A stretch of 35,552 nucleotides of DNA from Planctomycetaceae bacterium (GTDB lineage Bacteria; Planctomycetota; Planctomycetia; Planctomycetales; Planctomycetaceae). Location: contig JAKFVC010000272.1 of NCBI GenBank assembly GCA_021732415.1, positions 1 to 35,552 of the forward strand, written 5' to 3'. Each line of letters opens with the position of its first letter. The stretch's first letter is position 1. The notes under the pieces were generated by a model. It saw only the letters and a program-made list of their open reading frames with translations. It was not told the origin of the DNA and made no database searches. Both the position numbers and the translations under genes were made by a program. Shown piece by piece: positions 1-7,781 of this stretch.

Positions 1-99
1 TGCGACAGCGATCCTCTCACCGCATTCTGGGAACACCGCGCCACCACACGATCCGGATTCCACTCCTGCTGCCAGGAAAACCACAAGCAGGCGGCCTGA
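1..99 (+). CDS. possible C-terminal end of a gene entering from the left
   Basis: Frame 1 is open from the window edge to a TGA at 97-99 and would encode the last 32 residues of a protein, including the stretch DPLTAFWEHR. The tail is too short to assign to a family, and an open frame of this length can occur by chance. It is listed because the next gene starts only at 317 and nothing else explains the first 100 bases. Confidence 0.25.
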   Translation, partial: CDSDPLTAFWEHRATTRSGFHSCCQENHKQAA

Positions 100-316
100 T
101 CCAAAAAGCAAACCCCGTCCCGCACTCCACCTGCACAAGGTGTTTTTTGCCCTTCGGGTGAATGCGGTTGGTCGAATCAAATACGAACCGGACGCTAGCG
201 CGTGCCGGCTGATGTGCTGGGGGTTGCTTCTATCGGGTGTGTGATCTGGGTAAAACTAAGTAAGTCAAGCTTGGCAGTTTATCCTGCGATTCCACTGCAC
301 ACCCGGGAGAAGCACC
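100..316. other. upstream region of the first sialidase-like gene
   Basis: No coding potential is evident. The stretch holds a 17-base sequence (111-127) that recurs inverted at 35425-35441. It also holds a diverged copy (about 188-213) of the GCTAGCGC-containing repeat that flanks the YjbQ gene. GGGAGA at 304-309 is the likely ribosome binding site for the GTG start at 317. No convincing promoter could be picked by eye. Confidence 0.4.
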
Positions 317-1582
317 GTGACGCATATCACTCATAAAATCAGCGGCCCCGTTCGGTATGGATGGGCTTGGGCGATCGCATTCATCCTGTTGCTGGCTGCG
401 GGGCGCGACTTACGGGCTCAGGGGCCGAAGGTGCTGCCTTTTACGGCCAAGTCTGAAGTCGTCTTCAAGGAACTCAGTCCTGACTTCTGCTGGTTTCATC
501 CGCGGGTGGCTCCCCTGCCCGGCTATGGTAAGGATGGTGGCCCGGCGGTCATCATGACCATTCAAAAGCATCTGTCGGCTGACGATCACTATTCGGGGAT
601 GTATTTCTTGCGGACGGACGATCTGGGGAAAACTTGGACGGCTCCGACAGAGATTCCGGAATTGGCGTGGCAGAAGGGGGAGGACAACGAAACGATCGCC
701 GTCTGTGATGTGACTCCGGGGTGGCATGCTCATAGCGGCAAACTGGTCGCCATCGGAATTAAGTTGCGCTATAGCCAGCAGGGTGGCCAATTGACCGACA
801 AGCCCCGTTCGCACGAATGTGCTTATGCCACGTATGATCCGAAGACCAATAAGTGGACTGCCTGGAAGATGCTGGCCATGCCGGAGACCGACGGCAAATT
901 CTTTCTGCTCGCACCAGGCTGTGTGCAATGGCTGGAACAACCCGATGGGTCGCTGTTGGTGCCAACCTATTTTCGGGGGCCAGCCGAATCGGGCCGGTAT
1001 AGCACAACAGTACTGCATTGTTCGTTTAATGGTCAGGAGCTGAAGTATCTCAAGCATGGGGACGAGATCGGAACCGACAGCGGCCGTGGACTCTACGAGC
1101 CGTCCCTGGCGGTCTTGCAGGGGAAATATTTTCTGACGCTCCGCAATGACTCGGCAGCCTATGTGACGACCAGCACGGACGGGTTGAAGTATGCTCCGAT
1201 CAAGAAGTGGACCTTCGACGACGGCAAAGATCTGGGCAGCTACAACACGCAGGCCCACTGGTTGTCACATAGCGATGGTCTCTTGCTGTGCTACACGCGG
1301 CGTGGAGCCAACAACGATCATATTCCCCGCAATCGGGCCCCGATCTTCGTCGCTCAGATCAACCCGGTTACGCTGCAGGTCCTGCGACACACCGAGCAAA
1401 AATTGTTGCCCGAGCGTGGCGTGATGCTCGGCAACTTTGGGGCCGCGGCGATTACGCAGCATGAATCGTGGGTGACTGATGCGGAGTACGTGTTTGGAAC
1501 CAAGCCGAATCCCAAGGGCGCGGACGGATCGACATGGCTGGGACGTGTCGTCTGGTCGAATCCCAACAAGATGGTAGAGTAA
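317..1582 (+). CDS. secreted sialidase-fold (BNR) protein, catalytic Tyr apparently missing
   Basis: This 421-residue protein starts at GTG and has an N-terminal hydrophobic segment (about 17-29) followed by an AQG-type cleavage region, so it is probably exported. It carries an Asp-box (RTDDLGKTW, 99-107). Landmarks match GH33 spacing: HPR (Arg63), Glu261 in YEPSL, Arg276 in LTLRND fifteen residues later, and an Arg-rich stretch at 338-340. Where GH33 enzymes have the nucleophile Tyr there is LGNFGA (Asn373). It is therefore a sialidase-superfamily protein, but possibly a different glycosidase or a glycan-binding protein. The next gene, a complete GH33-type sialidase, follows in the same direction but is separated by a long inverted repeat. 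Family assignment is good; activity is uncertain. Confidence 0.85.
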   Translation: MTHITHKISGPVRYGWAWAIAFILLLAAGRDLRAQGPKVLPFTAKSEVVFKELSPDFCWFHPRVAPLPGYGKDGGPAVIMTIQKHLSADDHYSGMYFLRTDDLGKTWTAPTEIPELAWQKGEDNETIAVCDVTPGWHAHSGKLVAIGIKLRYSQQGGQLTDKPRSHECAYATYDPKTNKWTAWKMLAMPETDGKFFLLAPGCVQWLEQPDGSLLVPTYFRGPAESGRYSTTVLHCSFNGQELKYLKHGDEIGTDSGRGLYEPSLAVLQGKYFLTLRNDSAAYVTTSTDGLKYAPIKKWTFDDGKDLGSYNTQAHWLSHSDGLLLCYTRRGANNDHIPRNRAPIFVAQINPVTLQVLRHTEQKLLPERGVMLGNFGAAAITQHESWVTDAEYVFGTKPNPKGADGSTWLGRVVWSNPNKMVE

Positions 1583-1616
1583 TACTGCAGGATGCGGGCC
1601 CTATATATATCGAATT

Positions 1617-1806
1617 AGGCGAGCCGGGCGGCGTAAGCCCCCAGATTCTTCGTTCCCTCTTTTCAATGTTGTTTTGGAGGGACGAAAATGAAACACAGAG
1701 GCACAGAGGAAACAGAGAGTTAGCAATTCCTCTGTGTTCTCTGTGCCTCTGTGTTTCCAAGCCTGGATTAGAAAGAATCCCGGGGCTTACGCCGCCGGGC
1801 TCGCCT
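1617..1806. repeat. nested long inverted repeat between the two sialidase-like genes
   Basis: Outer arms at 1617-1650 and 1773-1806 are nearly perfect inverted copies of 34 bases. They contain AGGCGAGCC and GCGTAAGCCCC. Inside lies a second, independent inverted repeat, 1690-1717 with 1730-1757, made of CACAGAGG-type units. The outer arm resembles the inner arms of the repeat at 11817-11894 and the solo arm near 26819-26846. The stretch can be read as open frames on both strands, but these are by-products of the symmetry. A non-autonomous mobile or REP-like element is the likeliest explanation. Confidence 0.85.
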
Positions 1807-1861
1807 TGGTCGTGATATTGGGTCAACGAAATCTCGTTACGCCATCGAGAAGGACGCTACC

Positions 1862-3466
1862 ATGAGGATCTATATCAAGCCTGGCCTGTGTGCTTATCTG
1901 ATGCTCCTGGCCTGCGGAGCGTTGCATGAAGCACAACTCAACGGTGCGGAGAGCGCCATCCCCGGTGTCTCCTCCATCGCGACGCATCCGATTCATCCCG
2001 TACTGATTCGCAATGAACACGGTTCGCTGATTCGCGTGATCCTCAGCGTGGATGAGAAGTCTGATATCACGGTTAGAGCATTAACCTTTGCGCTGGAGGG
2101 GACTGACGACCTCAGTGATATCGATTCCCTGACATTGTGCGCGACGGATGACAAGGTGGACTTTTCGCCTGCGAAACCCTTGGGCAAACCGGTACCACCT
2201 GCGGCGTCGCTGACGTTCAACACCGAACAAAAATTGCGGCCGGGCGCGAATGTCTTCTGGCTCTCGTGCCGTCTGAAAGAGACCGCCAAGTTGTCGCATC
2301 GAGTGGCCGCGGTGTGCTCATCGATCGAAACTACTGCAGGCCCGTTGACGCCGCGTGATGAGAGTGCGGGATTCCGACAACGCATCGGGATCGCGGTCCG
2401 CAAGCATCAAGACGACGGAGTGCATACCTACCGGATCCCGGCGTTGACACTTTCCTCGAAAGGGACATTGCTGTGTGTCTACGACATGCGGCGGCGGGCG
2501 AGCCGTGACTTGCAGGAGGATATCGACATCGGACTCAGCCGTTCGCATGATGGCGGACAGACGTGGGACCCTGTCAGCGTGATCATGGACATGGGCGAGT
2601 TTGGGGGCCTGCCGCAAGAACAAAACGGCTGCAGCGACCCCGGAATTATCGTCGATCAGCAAACGGGTGAGATCTTCTGTTTCGCCGTCTGGATGAACGG
2701 CAAACCGGGCAAGCATCAATGGCGTGGCGATGGTTCGGAAGCGGGTCATGAGGTTGGCAAGAGTGCTCAGTTGTTAGTCGTGAGGTCGACAGATGACGGC
2801 CGCACCTGGACCAAGCCCGAGAATCTGACACGCACTCTCAAGCAGGAGGCCTGGTGGTTGCTCGCTCCGGCCCCGCAGTCGGGGATCAATCTCCCCGACG
2901 GGACTCTCGTGATGCCGATGCAGGGGCGCGACGAGAAGGGAGTTCCGTTTGCGACGATCATGATCAGTCGCGATCACGGAGCAACGTGGACCCTCAGCCA
3001 GCCGGCCTACAGCGGCGGTAACGAGTGCCAGGCGGCTCAGTTGGGGGACGAGTCGATCATGCTCAATATTCGCAACGATCGCGAACGCTTTCGAGCCGTC
3101 TTCGTCACGAAAGACCTGGGACAAACCTGGCAGCCCCACGCGACCCATCGTGACACCTTGATCGAACCCAACTGCAACGGCAGCTTGTTCCGGGCCGACT
3201 ACGATGCCGACGGCAAACGGCAGCATCTGCTGTTATTTGCCAATCCACACACGCAGAAGACGCGGACTCACCACACGATCCAAGTCAGTTTCGATGATGG
3301 TCTGACGTGGCCGAAGAAGCACCACATCTTACTGGATGAAGGCCGAGGCGCGGGATATCCGAGTTTCGCCCGAGTTGACGATCAGCATGTGGGGATTGTT
3401 TATGAAGGCAGCCAGGCGCAGTTGACGTTCGAGAAATTCTCGATCGCCGAATTGATCGGGAAATGA
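1862..3466 (+). CDS. secreted exo-alpha-sialidase, GH33 family
   Basis: This 534-residue protein has an export signal over about 1-25, then a beta-rich N-terminal domain (about 35-165) like the BNR-associated domain of bacterial sialidases. The catalytic propeller follows. It shows YRIPAL (190-195) and five Asp-boxes (SHDGGQTW, STDDGRTW, SRDHGATW, TKDLGQTW, SFDDGLTW). The catalytic set can be placed by spacing against Salmonella sialidase: Arg191, Asp216, Glu388, Arg404, Arg468 and Tyr499. The enzyme should release terminal sialic acids from glycoconjugates outside the cytoplasm. It converges with the ceramidase-like gene across a 13-base gap in which no terminator is visible. The start is ATG at 1862; no strong Shine-Dalgarno is seen. 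Confidence 0.93.
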   Translation: MRIYIKPGLCAYLMLLACGALHEAQLNGAESAIPGVSSIATHPIHPVLIRNEHGSLIRVILSVDEKSDITVRALTFALEGTDDLSDIDSLTLCATDDKVDFSPAKPLGKPVPPAASLTFNTEQKLRPGANVFWLSCRLKETAKLSHRVAAVCSSIETTAGPLTPRDESAGFRQRIGIAVRKHQDDGVHTYRIPALTLSSKGTLLCVYDMRRRASRDLQEDIDIGLSRSHDGGQTWDPVSVIMDMGEFGGLPQEQNGCSDPGIIVDQQTGEIFCFAVWMNGKPGKHQWRGDGSEAGHEVGKSAQLLVVRSTDDGRTWTKPENLTRTLKQEAWWLLAPAPQSGINLPDGTLVMPMQGRDEKGVPFATIMISRDHGATWTLSQPAYSGGNECQAAQLGDESIMLNIRNDRERFRAVFVTKDLGQTWQPHATHRDTLIEPNCNGSLFRADYDADGKRQHLLLFANPHTQKTRTHHTIQVSFDDGLTWPKKHHILLDEGRGAGYPSFARVDDQHVGIVYEGSQAQLTFEKFSIAELIGK

Positions 3467-3479
3467 CACCTCACTGGTC

Positions 3480-4913
3480 CTACTCCGCCAGTTCTTTTGT
3501 CATCTCCACCAAGTGGTTTAGCATCTTGACCGAGGCTTCACGCTCGAGGCGGTTGGTTCCCAGCCACGTTTCGTAGCCGCCGAGATCCAGATGCCGCGGG
3601 GTCGGCAAGTACCCGAAGTACCCGTGGGCGATCGATACGAGGAACGCCGGTTTGAGCGCGCTGCGGTCTTTGAATTCCAGGCCGATCTCGACGAAGACTT
3701 CGGCCGGCATGCTGCCGATGGCGACCGAGTCGATTCGCAAAACTTGCAGCGGAGTCGGAACGGTCTCGGCCGCTTGCGCCAGATGCTGTGTGCGGTCGGC
3801 ATAGATCGCTGAGAGATCCCATGTCGCGCGGTCTTTCGGGGCGGCGTCGAGGGTCTTCTTGGCCCAGGCGAGTTGTTCCTCGGTCACCTTGCGCGAGCCA
3901 ATCAGCGGTTCGCGGAAACGGGCATCAAGGACGACATCCTTGTTGTACTTAAGATCCTTCAGCGCGGCCTGGACCTTCTGAGCGACGTCGGTGGCGACGA
4001 AGCGCATCTGTTCGTATTTCGGTTTCCCGGGCCTGGGCACTTTGAAGCTGATGTTGTTGATATCGCCGCTGGTCCCGTTGGCCAACAGGGCGACATACGC
4101 GGGCGATTGATGGTCGAGATTCTGTAGACGAGTCAGCTCTTCGCAGAACACGGCAAAGTAGTCGGCCGAGATATCCCCATCGCCGACTCCTCCGACATAG
4201 TGCAGCGAGTAGGCCGCATAGAGGGCGATCGGTTTGCCATCGAGTTCGCGAACGGACAAGAATGACACGACCGGATCGACGGGCCCGGCGGGTTCCACCA
4301 AGTTGGGGCTGCCGGCCGGCGGGTTCATTTTGACGAGGTCGATACCACCGAATGGATTGGGCGGCATTGTTCCTGGTCGCATGGACCAGCGGCGGTTGAA
4401 GACATGCTCGGGGGCCTCGGCCGTGCCGTAAGCGATCTCGGCGGGACGCAGTAGATTGACCGACCGCCGTACGCCGTCAGCGATACGGCGGGCGACGAAT
4501 TTCTGGTAGTCGTCGAGGACTTGCTCGTTCTTGTAGCGAGTTTCTCCGAGGGCCGAGCAGGCGGAGTGCGTGTGAGTTCCGCTGATCAGGACGTTTTCGC
4601 GGGGGATACCCGTTTCGGCCTGGATCAGGCGGCGGGCTTCATCGCTGACACTGCGGTGCATGCCGAGCAGATCGCAGACGACCAGTGCGAGTCGCTTTTC
4701 CCCGTTATCCAGTACGAGGCAGCGAGCGTGTAATTCGTCGTGAATGTGCTTGGAAGGCGCGGGTTTGAAGCCACCGATGATATTGCCCCCGAGTGCCGGG
4801 GTAATGTTGCTGGTGGCGGCACCCGCCTTCAGTGGGCCCGGTTTCGCGGCGGCTTCCGCGGAAACTGTCCAAGATAAGACGCCAGCCGCAATCAACGGAA
4901 ACAAGATGCGCAT
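3480..4913 (-). CDS. secreted neutral/alkaline ceramidase-like hydrolase
   Basis: The start is placed at the ATG at 4913 because it gives a clean signal peptide (MRILFPLIAAGVLSW, cleavage near AEAAA) and a 477-residue protein. A longer open frame begins upstream but runs into a repeat. The N-terminal fold matches the neutral ceramidase family: GAATSNITPALGG (about 31-43), then SGTHTHSA with His114 and His116 as expected zinc ligands, and LHYVGGVG...ISADY with His238 and Asp251. Family members hydrolyse N-acyl sphingosines. Many planctomycete paralogues are annotated only by the N-terminal domain, so the substrate is open; the C-terminal Ig-like domain of classic ceramidases looks absent at this length. 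Location beside two sialidase-like genes suggests glycolipid breakdown. Confidence 0.88.
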   Translation of the reverse strand: MRILFPLIAAGVLSWTVSAEAAAKPGPLKAGAATSNITPALGGNIIGGFKPAPSKHIHDELHARCLVLDNGEKRLALVVCDLLGMHRSVSDEARRLIQAETGIPRENVLISGTHTHSACSALGETRYKNEQVLDDYQKFVARRIADGVRRSVNLLRPAEIAYGTAEAPEHVFNRRWSMRPGTMPPNPFGGIDLVKMNPPAGSPNLVEPAGPVDPVVSFLSVRELDGKPIALYAAYSLHYVGGVGDGDISADYFAVFCEELTRLQNLDHQSPAYVALLANGTSGDINNISFKVPRPGKPKYEQMRFVATDVAQKVQAALKDLKYNKDVVLDARFREPLIGSRKVTEEQLAWAKKTLDAAPKDRATWDLSAIYADRTQHLAQAAETVPTPLQVLRIDSVAIGSMPAEVFVEIGLEFKDRSALKPAFLVSIAHGYFGYLPTPRHLDLGGYETWLGTNRLEREASVKMLNHLVEMTKELAE

Positions 4914-4960
4914 CGTGGTGATCTCGCTAAAGTGTGCTGAGGGCAAAAAGGAAGAAGAAT

Positions 4961-5088
4961 TTTTGGAACACTGATCTCCGCTAATCTTCACTGATCAAGA
5001 ACTAGAAGAATCATGTCGCAGACCGGATTGGAATTCGAATGCGGATGTCTTGGATCAGTGGTGATTAGCGTAGATTAGTGTTCCAAAA
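4961..5088. repeat. imperfect long inverted repeat upstream of the ceramidase-like gene
   Basis: Arms of about 37 bases, 4961-4999 and 5052-5088, pair with few mismatches (TTTTGGAACACT against AGTGTTCCAAAA at the tips). The loop is about 50 bases. The element lies 48 bases upstream of the chosen start at 4913 and would be transcribed in the 5' leader if the promoter lies further right. It overlaps the spurious N-terminal extension of that gene. Confidence 0.8.
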
Positions 5089-5568
5089 CTCTTATTTCCG
5101 ACTGGTTTTGATCGTTGCCGGTCGATCTCGAGGTCGGTTTCACTCAACGCGGGAAATTCTAGCCAAACCGTCTAACTGTCGCGAGGACCGGCATATTCGT
5201 TAGGATGCGAAACAAGTCTTGACACGGAAGTCTCCCGGAACTTGTAACCACTGACCACGTTGCACTCACCTTTAGGGTGGCGGAATCAAGACGCTCGGCC
5301 TGCGAATGAGAGCTCTCGGCGGCGTTTTGTGATTTCGCTGACTTAGCACGCGATTGGACTCGTCGACGCGTGTGTGGTCTTTTAAGCTAAATGGTGGAAT
5401 TGAACCGACTTTGACGGCGAAGTGTTTCGCGAAAATTCGCTCGTCAAAGGACGGAAAGTGATATGCGGGATCCCCGACGCGCTGGGTAAATGCTTTCCCT
5501 TACCTGGAAAGTGATTTGCCTGGTGAGGTAATCGGCGGGGGTTTTGCCCTGCAGCAACGTGAAAACTC
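5089..5568. other. 480-base intergenic region upstream of the ECF sigma operon
   Basis: There is no convincing gene. It contains GGAACTT at 5237-5243, which resembles the -35 element used by many ECF sigma factors, but no clear -10 partner. It also contains two near-identical 14-base direct repeats, GGAAAGTGATATGC at 5453-5466 and GGAAAGTGATTTGC at 5506-5519, start to start 53 bases apart. These may be regulatory sites for the operon that follows. Confidence 0.35.
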
Positions 5569-6270
5569 ATGACGCAAGATTGTGCCAGCCTGAATGATCC
5601 TGCCGGAGACTGGCTTCCGGTGGCGTCAAAAATCTGGCTGCAGGTTGAGAACAGCCTGCAGTTGTGGGGGAGCTTGTTGCTGGCCCAGGAAGCGACCGCG
5701 GGCGAAGCCGAACGGCGGAAGCTGGTCCTGGCAGCCGATATAGAAGATATTGAAAAAACTTTGCAGGGCCAGGGAGATGCCTACGCCCGGCTGGTGGCTC
5801 GGTATCAGGGTGAAATTGGCCAGTGGTTGTGGCGTTTCAGTCGTGATCGGACCGTGTGGGAAGAACTGGTGCAGTCGGTGTTTGTTGAGGCCTACTTGCA
5901 CCTGGGCCGGTTCCGACGTGAAGCGCCGTTTCTGCATTGGTTGAGGAAGATTGCAACGCGGGTCGGTTACCATCACTGGCAGTTGCAGGCTCGTCAGCGG
6001 CGGCGGAATGTGCAGTCGCTGGAGATCGACCCGGCGATGGCGATGCCGGAACAGGATGTCTCGGAGCAGCAGGACGAAGTGGCCATGTTGCATGTGCTGC
6101 TGAATCGACTGCCGCCCCGGGACCGGTTGGTTTTAACATTACTGCATATTGAAGAGCGCAGCGTCGCGGAAACCGCACAGTTGGTGGGCTGGAGCCAAGT
6201 CATGGTCAAGGTCCAGGCGTTTCGGGCTCGTAAGAAGTTACGTGATTTGTGGCAAAGGAGGGGGTCATGA
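5569..6270 (+). CDS. ECF-type RNA polymerase sigma factor
   Basis: This 233-residue protein carries a sigma-70 region 2 at about 70-140 (YARLVARYQGEIGQW, then LVQSVFVEAYLHLGRF and FLHWLRKIATRVGYHHW). Region 4 is at about 175-230 (RLPPRDRLVLTLLHIEERSV, then VGWSQVMVKVQAFRARKKLR, a helix-turn-helix for the -35 element). The first 55 residues are an extension beyond the usual ECF start; no strong ribosome binding site marks ATG 5569, so the true start could be internal. The stop overlaps the next start as ATGA, so the two are translationally coupled. The following one-TM protein is the probable anti-sigma factor. Confidence 0.9.
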   Translation: MTQDCASLNDPAGDWLPVASKIWLQVENSLQLWGSLLLAQEATAGEAERRKLVLAADIEDIEKTLQGQGDAYARLVARYQGEIGQWLWRFSRDRTVWEELVQSVFVEAYLHLGRFRREAPFLHWLRKIATRVGYHHWQLQARQRRRNVQSLEIDPAMAMPEQDVSEQQDEVAMLHVLLNRLPPRDRLVLTLLHIEERSVAETAQLVGWSQVMVKVQAFRARKKLRDLWQRRGS

Positions 6271-6536
6271 GTACTCCTGACAAGTTAGAGATGTTATTTG
6301 CCGCCGCCCGGCGCGAATTGGCTCCGCAGGTGGACGTGGTCGACCGTGTATTGGCCCGTTTGCCGGGGCAACCGACGGTGATCGTGCCGGACCTGGAAGC
6401 CGCCGACTGGATTGGCGCGGGTGTCTCGACGGTCGTCGCCGCATGCTGTTTGTGGCTGGCGATGCCGTTGTGGAGTGCCTCGTGGCCGGAATCGTTGAGC
6501 GTCTGGCATCCGTTGGCGGCCATGTTGTATCAGTAG
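6267..6536 (+). CDS. small one-TM protein, probable anti-sigma factor of the ECF operon
   Basis: This 89-residue protein starts inside the stop of the sigma gene (ATGA) behind a strong Shine-Dalgarno, AAAGGAGGGGG at about 6254-6263. Residues 1-46 are soluble and helix-prone; 48-70 form one membrane segment (WIGAGVSTVVAACCLWLAMP); a short tail follows. Size and layout resemble CnrY-type anti-sigma factors, which hold the sigma through a short cytosolic helix. No recognisable zinc-binding anti-sigma motif (HxxxCxxC) is present. The role is inferred from gene order and topology, not from sequence similarity. Confidence 0.75.
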   Translation: MSTPDKLEMLFAAARRELAPQVDVVDRVLARLPGQPTVIVPDLEAADWIGAGVSTVVAACCLWLAMPLWSASWPESLSVWHPLAAMLYQ

Positions 6537-6538
6537 CC

Positions 6539-6606
6539 GTAGCCCGACTCTCCGAGTCGGGTGTTCCCTTGGTGTGAAATGCTCCCGACTCAGAGAGTCG
6601 GGCTAC
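6539..6606. repeat. inverted repeat inside the sigma operon
   Basis: Arms at 6539-6561 and 6584-6606 are 23-base near-perfect inverted copies, each also internally palindromic (CCCGACTC...GAGTCGGG). The element sits between the anti-sigma-like gene and the His-tailed gene and ends about 40 bases before the latter's start. If transcribed it would make a strong stem-loop within the operon and could attenuate the third gene. Confidence 0.85.
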
Positions 6607-6647
6607 GAATAGAAAATGGATCCGTGGCTGTTTCCGGAGGGTTCGCG

Positions 6648-7337
6648 GTGAATCAACCAGGATCTGGCGCAGTGCAGGTGTTAGAAGCGGGCTCGACGAT
6701 GGAAACTCCCCCCTTAAAAAGTCTGCCGCGAGCGCCACGCCCACTGCGCGCTCGGCTGGCTCGCTGGGGAGTCATGCTGGTCATCTTCATGGCGGGTGGT
6801 GTCGCCGGTTATAGTGTCGGGACGATGCGGTCACTGGATACGGAGGCGACGGCCCGGGGGGCTTGGAGTCGGCCCGGAATCTTTACCAAGAACCTGTTGG
6901 CCCAACTCGAAAAAGATCTTGCGTTGACGCCTGACCAAACTCCGAAGGTCAATGATATCCTCGTTCGCCGTCACAAGAAGTTTGACGAATTGCGTATCGA
7001 GGTTCAGCCTCTCTTCGAAAAGGCAATGGGCGAGTTAGATCGCGAGATGCAGGCCGTTTTGACGCCGTCGCAATGGGAACTGTATAAGAAGCGACGGGAA
7101 GAGCATCGTCATCATCGACCGCCCCCCGGCCGAGGCGGCGGCCCGGGTCGAGGAGGAGACGGTCATCGTGACGGTCGTGGCCCCGGACATGATGGGCATC
7201 CGCCGCGCGAAGGAGGACCATCGCGTGGTCTGAGACCGGAGCGCCCGGATGCGGAAGCTCCGAAGGCCGAGCATCCGCCGAAAGCCGAACCGGCCATAGC
7301 TGAGCCGGTGGTCGAAAAGGCTGGCGACGCCAAGTAG
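6648..7337 (+). CDS. membrane-anchored LTxxQ (CnrX/CpxP-like) protein with His/Gly-rich tail
   Basis: The start is set at GTG 6648 because GGAGG at 6636-6640 lies seven bases upstream, giving 229 residues; the open frame extends further left only through the inverted repeat. Order: basic N-terminus, one membrane segment (about 41-59, GVMLVIFMAGGVAGYSVGT), and a helical domain (80-150) with two LTxxQ motifs, LTPDQ 93-97 and LTPSQW 138-143. A low-complexity tail (151-229) is rich in His, Gly, Pro and Arg (EEHRHH, GGDGHRDGRG, GHDGH). LTxxQ helical domains occur in CpxP/Spy chaperones and in metal sensors such as CnrX and ZraP. With a sigma factor and a TM protein ahead of it, a periplasmic sensor of metal or envelope stress is the best guess; the His tail favours metal. 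Confidence 0.8.
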   Translation: MNQPGSGAVQVLEAGSTMETPPLKSLPRAPRPLRARLARWGVMLVIFMAGGVAGYSVGTMRSLDTEATARGAWSRPGIFTKNLLAQLEKDLALTPDQTPKVNDILVRRHKKFDELRIEVQPLFEKAMGELDREMQAVLTPSQWELYKKRREEHRHHRPPPGRGGGPGRGGDGHRDGRGPGHDGHPPREGGPSRGLRPERPDAEAPKAEHPPKAEPAIAEPVVEKAGDAK

Positions 7338-7781
7338 TCACGCGGAATGCTCGTGGCCCCGACCTCTGATTGGCGGACTGCGTAATTCTGTTCCCTGCGT
7401 CTATGCCCTGAGCGATATTTCGACGTCATGGGAGGGTGAGGCTCCCGCCGAACCGCATAGTCTGGCGACGCCCGATTGACGCTTGCGGTTCCGCGGGAGC
7501 CTCACCCTCCCATCGAGTCGAATCACTGCTGGATTGCTCCACCCTTCGTCGATCGTTCCCGCTGCCACTTTCATATTCAATGCAACTTGGGAAAATTGAG
7601 CGATTCTGCTAGCATGCAGGTTGCGATCCGCCGCAGCCTTTCGCGGATTGCCGTTTTTTGAGGGCAGTTGATAGCTCATCATGCACCGGCGTGCTGGAAT
7701 CGCGGGATTCTTGGGAATTCTGCACCTGGCGCCAGGGTGTTTTCAAAAAATATCGCACTGACGAACAAGAAGGATGCCGAG
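7338..7781. other. 444-base intergenic region, no gene seen
   Basis: The region between the His-tailed gene and the SEC-C gene contains the inverted repeat at 7429-7513 and otherwise nothing I can assign. The open frame of the SEC-C gene continues upstream to 7668 but without typical coding character. AAGAAGGA at 7767-7774 is the ribosome binding site of the SEC-C gene. Confidence 0.4.
7429..7513. repeat. inverted repeat, family sharing the TGGGAGGG-GAGGCTCC arm
   Basis: Arms 7429-7458 and 7484-7513 are 30-base inverted copies with a single mismatch, starting ATGGGAGGGTGAGGCTCC. The loop is 25 bases. The terminal arm matches those of the longer elements at 25995-26122 and, in part, 10023-10182, so this is a short member of the same family. 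Confidence 0.9.

Noticed and set aside
1452-1826. Short open frames on both strands over the first nested repeat
   Set aside because: They consist of repeat-derived peptide on both strands, the expected result of inverted symmetry.
5219-5246. TTGACA at 5219-5224 as a sigma-70 promoter
   Set aside because: At 17 bases' spacing the -10 position reads TTGTAA, a poor match, and it lies about 350 bases from the sigma gene.
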